A stretch of 64,000 bases of DNA from Stomoxys calcitrans (lineage: Eukaryota; Arthropoda; Insecta; Diptera; Muscidae): positions 43,684,260 through 43,748,259 of the forward strand of contig NC_081553.1 of the NCBI RefSeq assembly GCF_963082655.1, written 5' to 3'. Positions within the stretch are counted from its first letter, which is position 1. Each line of letters starts with the position of its first letter. This document shows positions 47,721-58,846 of the stretch, piece by piece. Position numbers and translations under genes: made by a program. Under the pieces are notes generated by a model. It searched no databases. It worked only from the letters and a program-made list of their open reading frames with translations, and was not told the DNA's origin.

Positions 47721-49587
47721 ACAAAATTGAATTTATACTCTACGGGTTCGATGCCGTACACACTGGCGGTATGCATTGACGAAACACCGATCCAAACCGT
47801 AGAACAGTAAGGGATGGACTGGTTAAACCATATGCTAAGGAACAGGTGGATAAATTGTGTGTCGCATGACATAAATATAAGGGAGAAAGTGGCACAGGGG
47901 GGCATTTTATCGCCCCTCCTTTGGGTGACCACCATAATTAACCACCTATTACGGATGCTGACTGAGGAAGGATTTGAACCCGTCTGCTACGCAGACGATG
48001 TGATAATACTTCTATGGGGTAAGGATCCGAACCAGCTATGCAGAAGGGCCGAAAGGGTCTTGCATATGGCATATGACTGGGCTAGACCCAGAGGTCTCAA
48101 TGTTAACCCAGAGAACACTGAAATATGCCTTTTCACGAGGAAGACGACATAAATATAAGGGAGAAAGTGGCACAGGGGGGCATTTTATCGCCACTCCCAT
48201 AGGTGACCACCATAATTAACCTATTACGGATGCTGACTAAGGAGGGATTTGAACCCGATGTTATAATACTTCTATGGGGTAAGGATCCGAACCAGCTATG
48301 CAGAAGGGCCGAAAGGGTCTTGCATATGGCATATGACTGGGCTAGACCCAGAGGACTCAATGTTAACCCAGAGAAGACTGAAATATGCCTGTACACGAGG
48401 AAAACGAAGGTGGGCCAATTTAACGCACCTCGTTTCCTAAATAAGACGATTTCGATATCTGACAAGGTGTGATCTTGGACAGGAGAGTGAATTGGAAGTG
48501 TCACATTCAGGAGCGTACTGAGAAGGCTCACAGATGTTGGGCCTGAATCCTAGGATAGTTCACTGGCTCTGCAGGAGCGTGATTGGAACAATACTTACTT
48601 ACGCCTCAATAGTTTGGTGGACTGCTATGGAAAAAAAGTGCAACATAAGGACCATACAATAGGTTCAGAGAACATGTTGTCTTAGCACAGGGGGACCAAT
48701 GAGGACCACGCCCACTAGGGCCCTGGAGACTATTCTATAGATATCCGACCCATTGACATACATATTAAATGTGAGGCAGCCACTGCGGCTATGAGACTTG
48801 AGGCGATAGGAGAATGGATTGAGGATGGGAGCAGCTCATATCATCGCGCTATAATCGAGGCGACGATAGGAAACCTGGAAGGAAGGGAAGAGGTTTCCAA
48901 TCGGATACCTGAGATGTACCTTGAAGTCGAATGCGAGCCATTGTTGGCATCGGTACAGTTTTGGATTGACGGAATCCAAGTACTGCCATCTGGAAGATCA
49001 TATTACATGGATGGATCAAAGCTAGAGGACAGAGTGGGCCTGGGGGTTTACATTGAAAACCCAGGGACTGACATCTGAACCCTAGTATTGCCATTTGGAA
49101 GATCATATTTCATGGATGGATCAAAGCTAGAGGACAGAATGGGCCTGGGGGTTTACATTGAAGACCCAGGGACATATGTTTTAGACTGCCTGACCATAAT
49201 ATGGTTCTGCAGGCAGAGATCCGGGCGATCACAGAATGCGTGAAGTGGTGTGGTGCTAACGCGAGGACGTCGAGTGTGAACATCTTCACTGAGAGTAAAA
49301 TTGCCATAAAAGCAAAAACAACCAGGACGGTAAGGTCACGAACAGTCTTGCAGTGTAAGAAGGACGATCTCTGACGATGGGTAAATCCGCTTCTTTTGGG
49401 TGCCGGGCCATAACGGAGTAAGGGGAAATTAAAGGGCAGACGATTTGACGGTGAAGGCCAGACGACTGCCATCAATATACTTGATAAACCCGAAGCCTTT
49501 CGGGTCGACGCTGTCCGAGTTAAGGGAGTGGGCGACGAATGCGCATGCAACATTGTGGAACGATCGGTAGGGCGGCGAAAATCCTAT

Positions 49588-49607
49588 GGGGGGGGGGGGG
49601 GGGGGGG
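49588..49607 (+). repeat. G20 homopolymer
   Basis: Twenty consecutive G within the LINE relic, breaking its reading frame. Confidence 0.85.
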
Positions 49608-49901
49608 ATCCAGATCTTGAAAAGACGAGGCTATTACTGAAAGGAAGCAAGAAGGAGGTCAGTATAGCTATTGGTATCATAACGGGACACATAGCACTAC
49701 GAGCTCACTTATGTAAAATCGGTGCGGCAAGTGATAGCAGGTCTAGGCCATGCGGGGAAGATGATGAGACGTTGGAGCATTTCCTTTGCCATTGCCCGAT
49801 TTTTGCGTCTAACAGATACCGGCACTTAGGTGGAGACACAATATCAGATATGAACCAACTTAGGGGAGTGGAATTGAAAACAATTAAGGATTTTGTAATT
49901 A

Positions 49902-50134
49902 TTGGGTTGCCCAAAAAGTAATTGCGGATTTTTTAAAAGAAAGTACATGCATTTTTAATAAAACTTAAAATGAACTTTAATCAAATATACTTTTTTACAC
50001 TTTTTTTCTAAAGCAAACTAAAAGTAAAAGCTGATAACAGACAGAAGAAAGAATGCAATTACAGAGTCACAAGCTGTGAAAAAATTTGTCAACGCCGACT
50101 ATATGAAAAATCCGCAATTACTTTTTGGGCAACT
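49902..50134 (-). mobile_element. Mariner-type MITE inserted in the LINE relic
   Basis: The left end is TTGGGTTGCCCAAAAAGTAA and the right end 'ttactttttgggcaact'. The interior runs in the opposite direction to the other three copies ('aaaatgaactttaatcaaat'). TA lies at 49,900-49,901 and 50,135-50,136. It splits the 3' end of the LINE relic and so is younger than it. Confidence 0.85.
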
Positions 50135-50285
50135 TAAAATTTCCTAACTTAAAATTTTCTTTTTGTTGGTTATTTTCTAGTTTTTAGAGCGCACAACAAG
50201 CCGATTACTGGCTTAGGTGTATGTCCATAGTGGCATGGGGCGCATTAATATCTGCAACCTCTTTTCGACCTAGCCTAACCTAACC

Positions 50286-51098
50286 TACTCGACTTTTAAA
50301 AACCTTTAATTTGAGACCCATTTTTACTCTAGACGGTAATCAAACCAAAAAAATCAAAGCTAGGTGCAATACCTTGTCAAAAATGTCAATGAAAAGTTAT
50401 CAGAAGAAGTAAGCAAACGATTTCTTCGGTTAATTTGCCCTTTAATCAGCTATACAAAAACACAACCCACTGTGCTGCTGCTGAACTTTTTTCAACATAC
50501 TCGTAGTGTGTCTTTAATTGATAGCATTATGATATAAATCAACAACATTGCAAAACCTCTAATTACAGTGGGAATATGTCTGAGATATCTCTCACCTGGC
50601 TACAAGAAATTTAATGTTGAACACCATACAGATCAGCATGGCCAAAGATCGGTAGCAAAAATCCCATAGAGTTACTAATGAAAACATAAATCAAAACATA
50701 AGAAGCTCATTAAAGAGCACTGGTGAGGAAAAAAAAAAACAAACCAAATCGTCTGAAACCGAGAGGTAATAACAGATGAGGTACAGAAAAAACCCCAAGT
50801 AATTAACGCTAGAACCTTAAGCACTTAGAGAAACGCAAAACATAACAGAAGAAAGGCTAAAAAACCCCATAAGAAAAGGGAAGAGAGCAAAAATCAAAAA
50901 AAAAAATTCACATAGAAACATAAGTTAAATAATTTTATAAAAAAAAAAATATATATCAAATTACAAAACAACTAATCATGCCTATGAGGCAAAAGAAAAA
51001 AATTATTTCGCTACTTAACAAAAAAAAAGCCCATGAAAAAAAAATAATAATTGTCACTTGAAACCATTACTCACCCGTTTTTTCTTCTTTACTTTTAG
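50286..51098. other. A-rich non-coding stretch upstream of the host exon
   Basis: No repeat or ORF is supported. It is strongly A-rich from 50,700. It ends in 'tttttcttctttacttttag', a good pyrimidine tract plus AG at 51,097-51,098, so it is probably intron or upstream sequence of the gene that follows. Confidence 0.45.
51077..51098 (+). promoter_or_regulatory. Predicted 3' splice site of the host exon
   Basis: A T/C-rich tract ends in TTTTAG at 51,098, 149 bp before the chosen ATG. If used, the coding exon is preceded by at least one non-coding exon upstream. Confidence 0.45.
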
Positions 51099-51247
51099 AA
51101 ATCATAAATTTTTGGCCAGGCAGGCAGACAACTCAGCACATTCCAAAGAAAACAAAAGTTTTCCCCCCAAAATACAAGGCAGAAGTGACAAAAATAGCCG
51201 CACAAAAGCACCACCTTAGCCAACAAATAAATCAAACAAAAACCACA

Positions 51248-51933
51248 ATGCGACTTAGATTTCATAATCCAAGCAGCAGAAATTCTCAATACAGAATGTC
51301 GCCTTCATCGTCGTTGAATTTTTCGAGCTTTTTCATTGTCTCCCTCACCATTGGTGTATTGGTTTTAAGTCCTCATTTCACACAAGCCGCCAGAAGATCA
51401 CGTCTAGATTTAACCTCCTCAGCTGCAGCCACCTCGTCGAGTAGTACGAATAATGCCTCCGAGGCTTCCAGCCCCACCAATGTCAACCCCGAGAATAGCT
51501 CACAGGCCAAAGCGACTTTGGATGATGCTGTGGCCTCATCGTTGCCTTTAAAAAGCGATCAATCATCGTCAACGGCCCAAACAAATGATCTATCAAAAAG
51601 CAAGGAGTTCTCAGCCTCAGGCCTTAATAGTGCTGCCAACTCCAAAGATGATACGCAATTGTCAACATTCAAAGATTCTGGAGCTGATGTAGCAGCTGCA
51701 ACTGATGCAGACAGTGAAGTGGCCGCTGCCAAAGAGCAATTGTCTACCAACGAGGAGAAACAATTGAGTGAGGATTCACCCAAAGAGTTGAAGGAAACAC
51801 CATCGGCCAATTTTGAAGATGTTGAAGTGGTGGAGAGTGCCACACAATTGGGTGCTTTTGGTGCGCCAGCTGGAGGCAATGGAGGTTTTGAGGAATGCGA
51901 TTCAGATATGTTGGGATTTGAGATTGTAACGGG
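51248..51933 (+). CDS. First coding exon of a secreted Ser/Ala-rich protein (possible PAN-domain protein)
   Basis: This encodes 228 residues plus two bases of a split Gly codon and ends at a strong donor (GG|GTAAGT at 51,934). The ATG at 51,248 (A at -3) is the first in frame; upstream in-frame codons back to 51,185 contain only GTG. Another ATG at 51,296 (M17) would also work. Residues 25-44 are hydrophobic (SSFFIVSLTIGVLVL), with a likely signal-peptidase site after THFTQA-type residues near A47, so it is secreted or type I membrane. Residues 48-210 are a low-complexity Ser/Ala/Thr and acidic linker with two N-glycosylation sequons (NAS, NSS). The only Cys lies in ECDSDMLGFEIVTG at the end, which resembles the start of a PAN/apple domain as in insect PAN-ZP cuticle proteins; that reading is from memory and tentative. 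No later exon was recognised in the window. Confidence 0.75.
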
Positions 51934-52342
51934 GTAAGTAGTTTGAAATATGTTTGGACATAATCCCCTAGGGGATAACTTTTTAATGACTAATATTAAA
52001 AAAAAAGGTTTAAGTAATGAAAAACAATTAAAATACTGAAAAAATCAAAAAAAGGTTATTGTTTTCATGAAAAAATTCTTAGACCATACCATGTAGCATA
52101 ATAGAAGATTTTTAGGTCAGGCCTAAAAATATAATTTTTTTTAGAAGGTAGTGAGCAGTCCTATGTTTTTTTGATAATTTTTCGATATTTGACGTGGACA
52201 GTTACCCACACTACTACAATTTCTAAAAACCCAAATATAGGAAATAAGTAAGCTATTTAAGCGATGCACAGTGGGATAGAATCGAAAAAAAAAACCGTTA
52301 AAAATATGCCATTCAAAAACGGATAGCGATAACTCTTGCATC
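51934..52342 (+). other. Start of the intron after the host exon
   Basis: It begins GTAAGTAG. It is AT-rich, with no repeat recognised before the SINE at 52,343. The intron probably extends beyond the transposons that follow, because no plausible next exon was seen. Confidence 0.5.
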
Positions 52343-52512
52343 GCTTCTCACATATCAATGAGTGCAGTCCGATTCAAGTTTAAGCTCAATGATAAGGGGC
52401 CTCCTTTTTTATAGCCGAGTCCGAACGGCGTGCCGCTGTGCTACACCTCTTTGGAGAGAAGTTTTACATGGAATAGTACCTCACAAATGTTGCCAGCATT
52501 AGGAGGGGAACT
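52343..52512 (-). mobile_element. SINE fragment (body), minus strand
   Basis: Inverse of the SINE 3' body: 'cttctcacatatcaatgagt', 'aacggcgtgccgctgtgcta' and 'tgttgccagcattaggaggg'. The tRNA-like head is missing; it abuts the mariner relic. Confidence 0.75.
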
Positions 52513-52529
52513 ATTTGAGACCGTAGGCG

Positions 52530-53188
52530 ACACACTGATAAGGCTTATGCACCAGCTCCTCTGCGCGATTTGAGTAGCAAAACACACGATCTAGGCGCCC
52601 AATAACCCAGTCCCGAACGTGAAATAAAATGTTCACCAAACTCGTCTCTCATTAGGTCCATTGTTACGCGTGCTGTGTGGCAAGTGGCAAAATCTTATTG
52701 AAACCACATGTCATGCAAGTCAAGCTCTTGCATTTTGGGCAAAAAAAAAATTGGATATCATCTCACGGTAGCGCTCACCATTCACCGTTACGTTAAGATT
52801 CACATCATCTTTGAGGAAGTACGATCCAATGATGGCACCAGCCTACAAGCCGCTCTAAACTGTGACTTTTTTTAGATGAATTGGTAGCTCTTGCAATCCT
52901 TGTGGCTGATCTTCACTTCAAAATCGACAATTCTGCTTATTTACGTACCCATTGAGCCAAAACTGACATTCGTCTTAAAATGGAAGAAGCGCGCGTTGAA
53001 CTTTCTTAACAGAGCTCGCATTTTGATAATAAAATTCAATAATTTGCAAGCTTTGTTCGTTTGTAAGGCAATGCATGGTTAAATTATACACCAAACGGAA
53101 GATGTTTGACAGTGAAACCAAACACGAAATGTGCGGGAGCTATTTAAACCAGTGTTGCCATAAAGATAATAGCTTAAATATCACCCTT
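52530..53188 (-). pseudogene. Internally deleted Tc1/mariner-type transposase relic
   Basis: On the minus strand, an outer end AAGGGTGATATTTAAGC adjoins TA (53,189-53,190). It is followed by an ATG at 53,076 and a peptide NEQSLQIIEFYYQNASSVKK (N-terminal DNA-binding helix), then a stop. After a deletion of the central part, which includes the first catalytic Asp region, the sequence resumes with GAIIGSYFFKDDVNLNVTVN, ERYREMISNFFLPKM and MWFQQDFATCHTARV (second catalytic Asp in WFQQD). The far end is lost at about 52,540, so the third acidic residue and other terminus are missing. Family assignment (IS630-Tc1-mariner) rests on the WFQQD/HTAR pattern. It is inactive. Confidence 0.75.
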
Positions 53189-53190
53189 TA

Positions 53191-53725
53191 CATGTATCAA
53201 TCAGAAAAACCAGATTAGAATGGCTTCAGAGACTACACTTATCGGCACTTCGGTGCGCTACCACCCCCTCAGTTAATAGGTTTCTAGAGGAAATGAGAAG
53301 TTCAAATCTATCTTAGGGAAGTACAAATTTGTTTTAGTAATTTAACGCATAGCGTAGAGTATTACAAACATTTTACGATATTTTCCCATGCCCATGTTTG
53401 TCATTCAAAAACTATAAAATAATTTACGAAACGCCATATGGCTTAGTCTACAACAAATATTAACTAACATTTGGTCAATAAACTTTGATCACTTTACTCT
53501 ATGCCACACCTTAATAACAAGGAATTATTGACAAATACATGTTGGTAGAGACTATTTAAACCCAGCGACAGTCTGGTATATTAATTCAATTGAATCACAA
53601 AGAAAGCCTCTTAATGGAGTACATCACAAAAAATATGTAAGCCTATTATGACATAATGAGATGACAATAAAAATTAGAGAGGAGAAATGACTCGTTAAAT
53701 GAAAGCAATGTCAAATATAAACCAG
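53191..53725. other. Unrecognised AT-rich stretch
   Basis: No repeat or gene was recognised. Confidence 0.4.
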
Positions 53726-54540
53726 TAAAAAGGCGTTAATTTCAGCCGGGTCGATTTTTGGATACCCACCACCATGGGTATACTCGTATTTATTATCCTG
53801 TACTGTATCTATAGTAGTATCCAAATATGGCTTGATTTGAATTATATTTGGTTCTGGTACCGAGAAGCCTTATATTTACAAGTCACAGATTGAAATTTCA
53901 AAGAAATCGGTTAATTATTCAGGCTTTTATGGGCTTAAGACGCTAAATCGGCAGATGCGACTATATGGCAGCTATATCAAGGTATGGTCCGATCTGGACC
54001 ATATTCAGTTTGAATAACGAGAGGCTTAATACAACTCACTGTTCCCAAACAAAGCGAAATCGGTTAATACAGGAAGGAGTTATGGGCTTAAGACTCTTAA
54101 TTGGCAGATCGGTCAATAGGGCAGCTACTTATAGGGTTCGATCTAGACGAATATCGGACCCGAATATTGGAACTCTTACTACAACTCACAGTTTAAGATG
54201 TTTACGAAATCGGGAAGTAAAAGTGGCTGTTATAGGCTTAAGACGCAAAATCGGCATATAGCTTTATTTGACAGCTATATCGAAATATGGTAATATCTGG
54301 ACCTTATTCGATTCGAACATCGGATTGTTCCAATTTTGATCGAAATTTAGTATAAAATGCGTCTTCCATAGGTTCAAGACCCAAAACCGGTAGATCGGTC
54401 TGTATGGTAGCTATATATAAATATGGTCCGATTTTGACCGCTCAAGAACTGCGTATGGAAGAAAGACGGGCCTGTGCAAAATTTCACCTCAATGTCACAA
54501 TTTTTAAAGACTGTAGCGTGGTTACAACTGAATGACGGCC
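53726..54540 (-). mobile_element. Family D copy, reversed
   Basis: It begins 'agtaaaaaggcgttaatttc' and 'agccgggtcga' then 'gatacccaccacca', the inverse of the D element right end at 18.2 kb. Four to five diverged monomers ('tatggcagctatatca', 'tatggtccgatctggacc') follow, with 'actgtagcgtgg' near the end. It is truncated before the (GTCY)n tract. Confidence 0.6.
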
Positions 54541-54544
54541 AGTA

Positions 54545-55736
54545 ACAGGGATATCGATAAAGTTACTTAGAATTTTGGTAGTGGCCTGGAAGGATCAATA
54601 GACTTTATAATTTTTTGATATTGGAAGGGGGGCAGACCCTCCCCCCTTCCACAAAAGTACCGCCCAAAAATAAAAGTGGACCCATCGGGACAGTATGGGA
54701 CTTAAAAGAAAGGTAATCTGGAGTAGAATTAAAATTCGATATTAAAAACGGGATACAAGTACTAAGGCGGCCGCCCCGACTTCAAAACCGAAAAAAACAC
54801 CACCCAAAATCGAAAGTGCACGGATCGGGACAGTATAAGTCTTAAAAGAAAGGTATTTGGGAGTAAAGTACTAATTGGGTACTAAAAATTGGGTTCAGGG
54901 GGGCAGACCCTCCCCCCTTCCACTAAGGTACCGCCCAAAAATAAAAGTGAACCGATCGGAATAGTATGGGACTTAAAAGAAAGATAATCTGGAGTAGAAT
55001 TCAAATTTGGTATTAAAAATGGAATACAAGTACTAAGGGGGCCGGCCCGACTCCAAAATCGAACAAAAAAAATCACAACCCATAATACAAAGTGCACTGA
55101 TTGGGACAGTATGGGTCCTAAAAGAAAGGTATTCGAGAGTAAAGTACTAATTTGGTACTAAAAATTGGGTCCAGGTACCTAGGGGGCGCTCTGGCCCCAA
55201 AAACCCCTCAATAAGCATATGGGACGGCCATGACAAAATGGGGCTCAAACGAAAGGTATTCGAAGATTGATTACGAATTTAGTTGGGCAGGACAAATAGC
55301 CTTAATAATTTGTTCATATCAAAAGGGGAGCGGATCCTCCCCCTTACATCAAAATGCACCACTCAAAAATAAAAGTGGCCGAATAGGGACATTATGGACT
55401 CAAATGGAAGGTATTTGCGATAAGACTACGAATTTGTTATTCAAAATTCGATCCAAGTACCAAGGGGCCACACGACCCCAAAACCCCTCAAATGGGCATT
55501 TTTTACGATCATGACAATATGGGACTCAAATAAAAGGTATTCGAAAGTAGATTAAGAACATGTTATTAGAAATGATGTTCAAGTGATAAGGGGCCGCTTC
55601 ACGTCAAAAACCCAAATGGGAGTATTTGCCAATCATAGCAATTTGGGGTGCATATAGGGGGTATTTGGGAGTTGATAAACAAATTGTAGATTTTTCAAGT
55701 GGTGTTAATGAAGGTGGAGCGGGTCGCGTATAGCTA
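54545..55736 (+). mobile_element. Family E (Helitron-like) element, CTAG 3' end
   Basis: Modules with 'gggggcagaccctcccccct' occur twice (54,625 and 54,899) together with 'aaaataaaagtg(g/a)acc.atcggga'. Later modules resemble the 13.9-kb copy. It ends CTAG at 55,733-55,736 followed by T. Module duplication within the element is evident. Confidence 0.55.
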
Positions 55737-55748
55737 GTCTATTATATA

Positions 55749-56765
55749 ACAAGAAAAAGTGTGCTAGGTTCTGAATCTCTAAAACCCACCAGCATGGATT
55801 CTGCATAAAAATGACACAAAATTTGTTGAAAGGCATAATTTTGTTCTACGTACACTATTTCTGCCAAACCAGGCCAAAATTGGCAAAAATTAAAGCTTCT
55901 AGGAACCGGAAGATGGGTTTATATTGGAGCTACCTCAGGTAAAAGACCGAATTGGACCTTAATTGGCACAGTTGTTGGAAGTCGTAACAGAACACAATGT
56001 GCAAAATTTTAGTCAATTCGGATAAAAAATTTGGCTTCCAGGGGATCCAGACGTGAAATCGAGAAATCGGTTTATATAGGAGCTATATCAGGTTGTAGAC
56101 CGATTTGGACCGTACTTGGCACAGTTGCTGGAAGTAACAGAGCACCATGTGCAAAATTTCAGCCCAATCCGATAACAATTGTGACTTCTAGGGGCTAAAT
56201 GTGTCATATTGGGATATCGGGTTATATGGGGGCTATATCAGGTTATAGACCGTACTTGACAAGGTTATTGGATGTCGTAACAGAACACCACGTGCAAACT
56301 TTTAACCATATCGGACAAAAATTTTGGCTTCCAGGGGATACAGACGTGAAATTGAGAGATCGATTTATATGGGAGCTACATCAGGTTATATACTAATTTC
56401 AGCAGTAATTGGCACAGTTGTTGGAACGCCGCATGCAAATTTCAGCCCAATCGGATAACAATTACGGTTATAGGCGTTAAATATGTCAAATCGGGGAGAT
56501 CGGTTTACATGTGAGCTAAACCCAAATCCGCACCTCAACGATCTACAACAATAATATGTATCTGTGTAATTTCAAGAGGCTAGCTATATGCGTTCGATCG
56601 CTATCGAGTTTTCGACAGACGTACGGACAGACATTGCTCGATCGACCCAAAATGTACAGACGATCAAGAATATGTATACTTTATGGGGTCGCAGATCAAT
56701 ATTTCGAGGTCTAACAATCGAAATTACTAGGCAAGTATATTCTCCGTCCTATGGTAGTGGGAAAA
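55749..56765 (+). mobile_element. Family C element with mini-me-like core
   Basis: It begins 'aacaagaaaaagtgtgctag' (decayed terminus). Monomers with 'gatcg(g/a)tttatatgggagct' follow, then 'ttcgacagacgtacggacag' and a core 'acgatcaagaatatgtatac' at about 56,660. It ends in 'ctccgtcctatggtagtggg'. Confidence 0.6.
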
Positions 56766-57835
56766 AAATGAAAGTATTGCGCTTTGCTTATTCCGAGTAG
56801 ACTCAAAATTGGCTAAACTGAATTTCATGAAATTTTCACAGCTGATAGAGCATGGTCCCTGGTGAATATGGAGTACTTCATCTGGTGATACTCGCGAGGG
56901 GCGCGAACCCTCCCCCAACCCCAAATTGCAAAAACGCCAGTTCTTGAATACATGCATCGGGCGAGTGCATCGATTTAAGCGAAGTTTTGTATGCCTTTTT
57001 ATGGTAACCCAAAACTTTAAATTGACATACAACTTTGGTTAACTATAAGTGGGGGACGCCCTATCCAGAAACCCGCCCAAACTGACTTGTTTACGGATTG
57101 GGGCAATATGGGTATCATATTAAAGGTATTCAAGAGTAGAGTACGAAGATAATATAAAAATTTGACCCAAGGTGCCGGGGGGCCCGCCCCACCTACAAAA
57201 ACCGCCCAAAAAAGACACATGTCCGATTGGGCAATATGGGTATCAAATTAAAGGTAATTTGAAGTAGAATACGAAATTTATATAAAAATATGGGGTTAAT
57301 TACCAGGAGGGCCGCCCCACCCGAAAAATCACCCCAATAGGACATGCAGGCCGATCGGAACAGTATAGGATTCAAACAAAAGGAACTTAAGACTGGACGA
57401 CAAAACTTATAAACAAATATGGGTCAATTAACAAGGAGGGCCGCCCCACCCGAAAAATCACCCTAATAGGACATGTAGCCCGATCGGGACAGTATAGGAT
57501 TCAAACAAAAGGAACTTAAGACTGGACGACAAAACTTATAAACAAATTTGGGTCAATTCCCAAGCGGGTCGCCCACCACAAAATTATTCACCAAGTGTAC
57601 ATGTAGACCAATCGGGACAAAGTGTGATTCAAACGAAAGGTATTTCAAAGTAGAATACGAAACTTTTATAAAAATTGGATCGACACCCGAGGATCGCTCC
57701 ACCACAAAATTGGGCCCTAAATGGACACGTATATTAAACAGTACAATATGGGATTCTAATCAAAGGTAATTGAGAGATATAAACGAATAGAAATTATTTT
57801 CAAATAATAAGAGCAGAAGTCTTTGTGAACAATTT
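56766..57835 (+). mobile_element. Family E (Helitron-like) element, 3'-truncated
   Basis: The 5' part is 'agactcaaaattggctaaac' and 'ggtgaatatggagtacttca'. Modules 'gggccgccccacccgaaaaa' and 'caaacaaaaggaacttaaga' are tandemly repeated (57,310 and 57,435, ~125 bp apart). No CTAG end was seen; it is fused to family C. Confidence 0.5.
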
Positions 57836-58540
57836 ATATCCAAATCTCAAAATTAAGGCCTCTGGAGCTCGCAAATAAACCGATCTTGGGTCTTGACTTC
57901 TTAGGCTTCTAGAAGGCCGATTTGGCTAAAATTTTGAACATATCGTTGAAAAACGACTTCTAATAACTGCGCCAAGTAAGGTCTAAATCAGTCTCTAACC
58001 ACATATAGCTGCCATATAAATCTATCTTGGGTCTTTACTTCTTAAGCGTCTAGAGGCCGCAATTATTATCCGATTTGACTGAAATTTTGTACATGGTATT
58101 TTGGTATAATTTCCAACAACTGTGCTAAGTATCGGTTAAGAACCTTGCATAAAACTGCCATAAAAGCCCATCTCCCAATAAGACTTCTTGGCCTTCTAGA
58201 GGTTGCAATTTTTATCCTATATTGCTGAAATTTTGCACGTGGTGTTTTGGTATTTCTTCCAACAAATGTGCCAATTAGGTTGAAAATTTTCATAGGTTGT
58301 TTTGGTATAACTTCCAGCAAATATGGCGTAAATCGGTTGATAACCAGATATAGCCTGAAATTTTGTAGGTGATATTTTTCTAGACTTCTAACAGCCATGA
58401 CAAGTACGGTCCATATCGATCAATAACTAGCTGTTGCTCATATTTATATTGAAAAAGTTATTCAAAAAACTTAATAAATGTGATAGATGGTAGAGGTTTT
58501 ATAAGATTCTGCCCGGCCGAACTTAGAACGCTTTTACTTT
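57836..58540 (-). mobile_element. Family C fragment, minus orientation
   Basis: Monomers 'gatcttgggtcttgacttct', 'gtctagaggccgcaattatt' and 'ccaacaactgtgctaagtat' lead to the terminus 'tgcccggccgaacttagaac' and 'gcttttactt'. Confidence 0.65.
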
Positions 58541-58546
58541 TTTTTT

Positions 58547-58846
58547 AATATAGAAATCACCAAATGCAACAAGTCACCAGAAATCTCGCTCCTTAGAATT
58601 TTTCAACAAATTTATGGTATGATTTTTGGATAAACAAAAATTGTCGACAAGCCAATTTTCTACCAAAACATGACCTTATATGACGGAAAAAAAATATTTT
58701 AACAAGTTTCATTCGTCTACTTTACACCAACCCAAATTTCATTAGGATACCTTTTTCCTGGAGGCCACCGTAGCGCAGAGGTTAGCATGTACGCCTATGA
58801 CGCTGAACGCCTGGGTTCGAATCCTGAACCCGAGACCATCAGAAAC
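58547..58846 (+). repeat. Segmental duplication, copy 1 (flank plus SINE head)
   Basis: Matches 60,066-60,360 throughout ('ctcgctccttagaatttttc', 'aacatgaccttatatgacgg', 'tacctttttcctggaggcc'). It ends inside the SINE (head 58,761-58,846, B box at 58,814-58,824), where a family C element begins. Offset ~1.52 kb. Confidence 0.85.
58761..58846 (+). mobile_element. SINE tRNA-like head only
   Basis: Intact A-box-like 'tagcgcagaggttagcatg' and B box GGTTCGAATCC. There is a 4-bp insertion after the T-arm region ('atcctgaacccgagaccatc'). The body is absent, being cut by the C element that starts 'caagtaaaagcgtgc'. Confidence 0.8.

Larger units (their letters stand above)
47721..50285 (+). pseudogene. 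Decayed RNase H-bearing LINE (I/LOA-like), interrupted by a MITE
   Basis: RT segment 47,814-48,143 reads NHMLRNRWI, AQGGILSPLLW (motif B) and CYADDVIILLWG (motif C), then ARPRGLNVNPENTEICLFTR. This part is then tandemly duplicated (offset 278 bp). The second copy, 48,159-48,472, lost ~15 bp spanning YADD and continues to APRFLNKTISISDKV and 'LDRRVNWKCHIQER'. RNase H follows near 49,000 (YYMDGSKLEDRVGLGVYIE), with a ~105-bp repeat of that part at 49,111. The C-terminal zinc-finger region at 49,740-49,800 reads CGEDDETLEHFLCHCPIF. Stops and frameshifts are many, so it is inactive. The 3' end after the MITE closes in 'cctagcctaacctaacctac'. RNase H after the RT separates it from the LINE at 24.4 kb. 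Confidence 0.8.

Noticed and set aside
51185..51247. N-terminal extension of the secreted protein
   Set aside because: The frame is open back to 51,185 but starts with GTG; the first ATG is at 51,248.
56199..56396. ORFs in family C/D arrays as repeat proteins
   Set aside because: All such ORFs are periodic translations of the 152-bp monomers and are broken differently in each copy.
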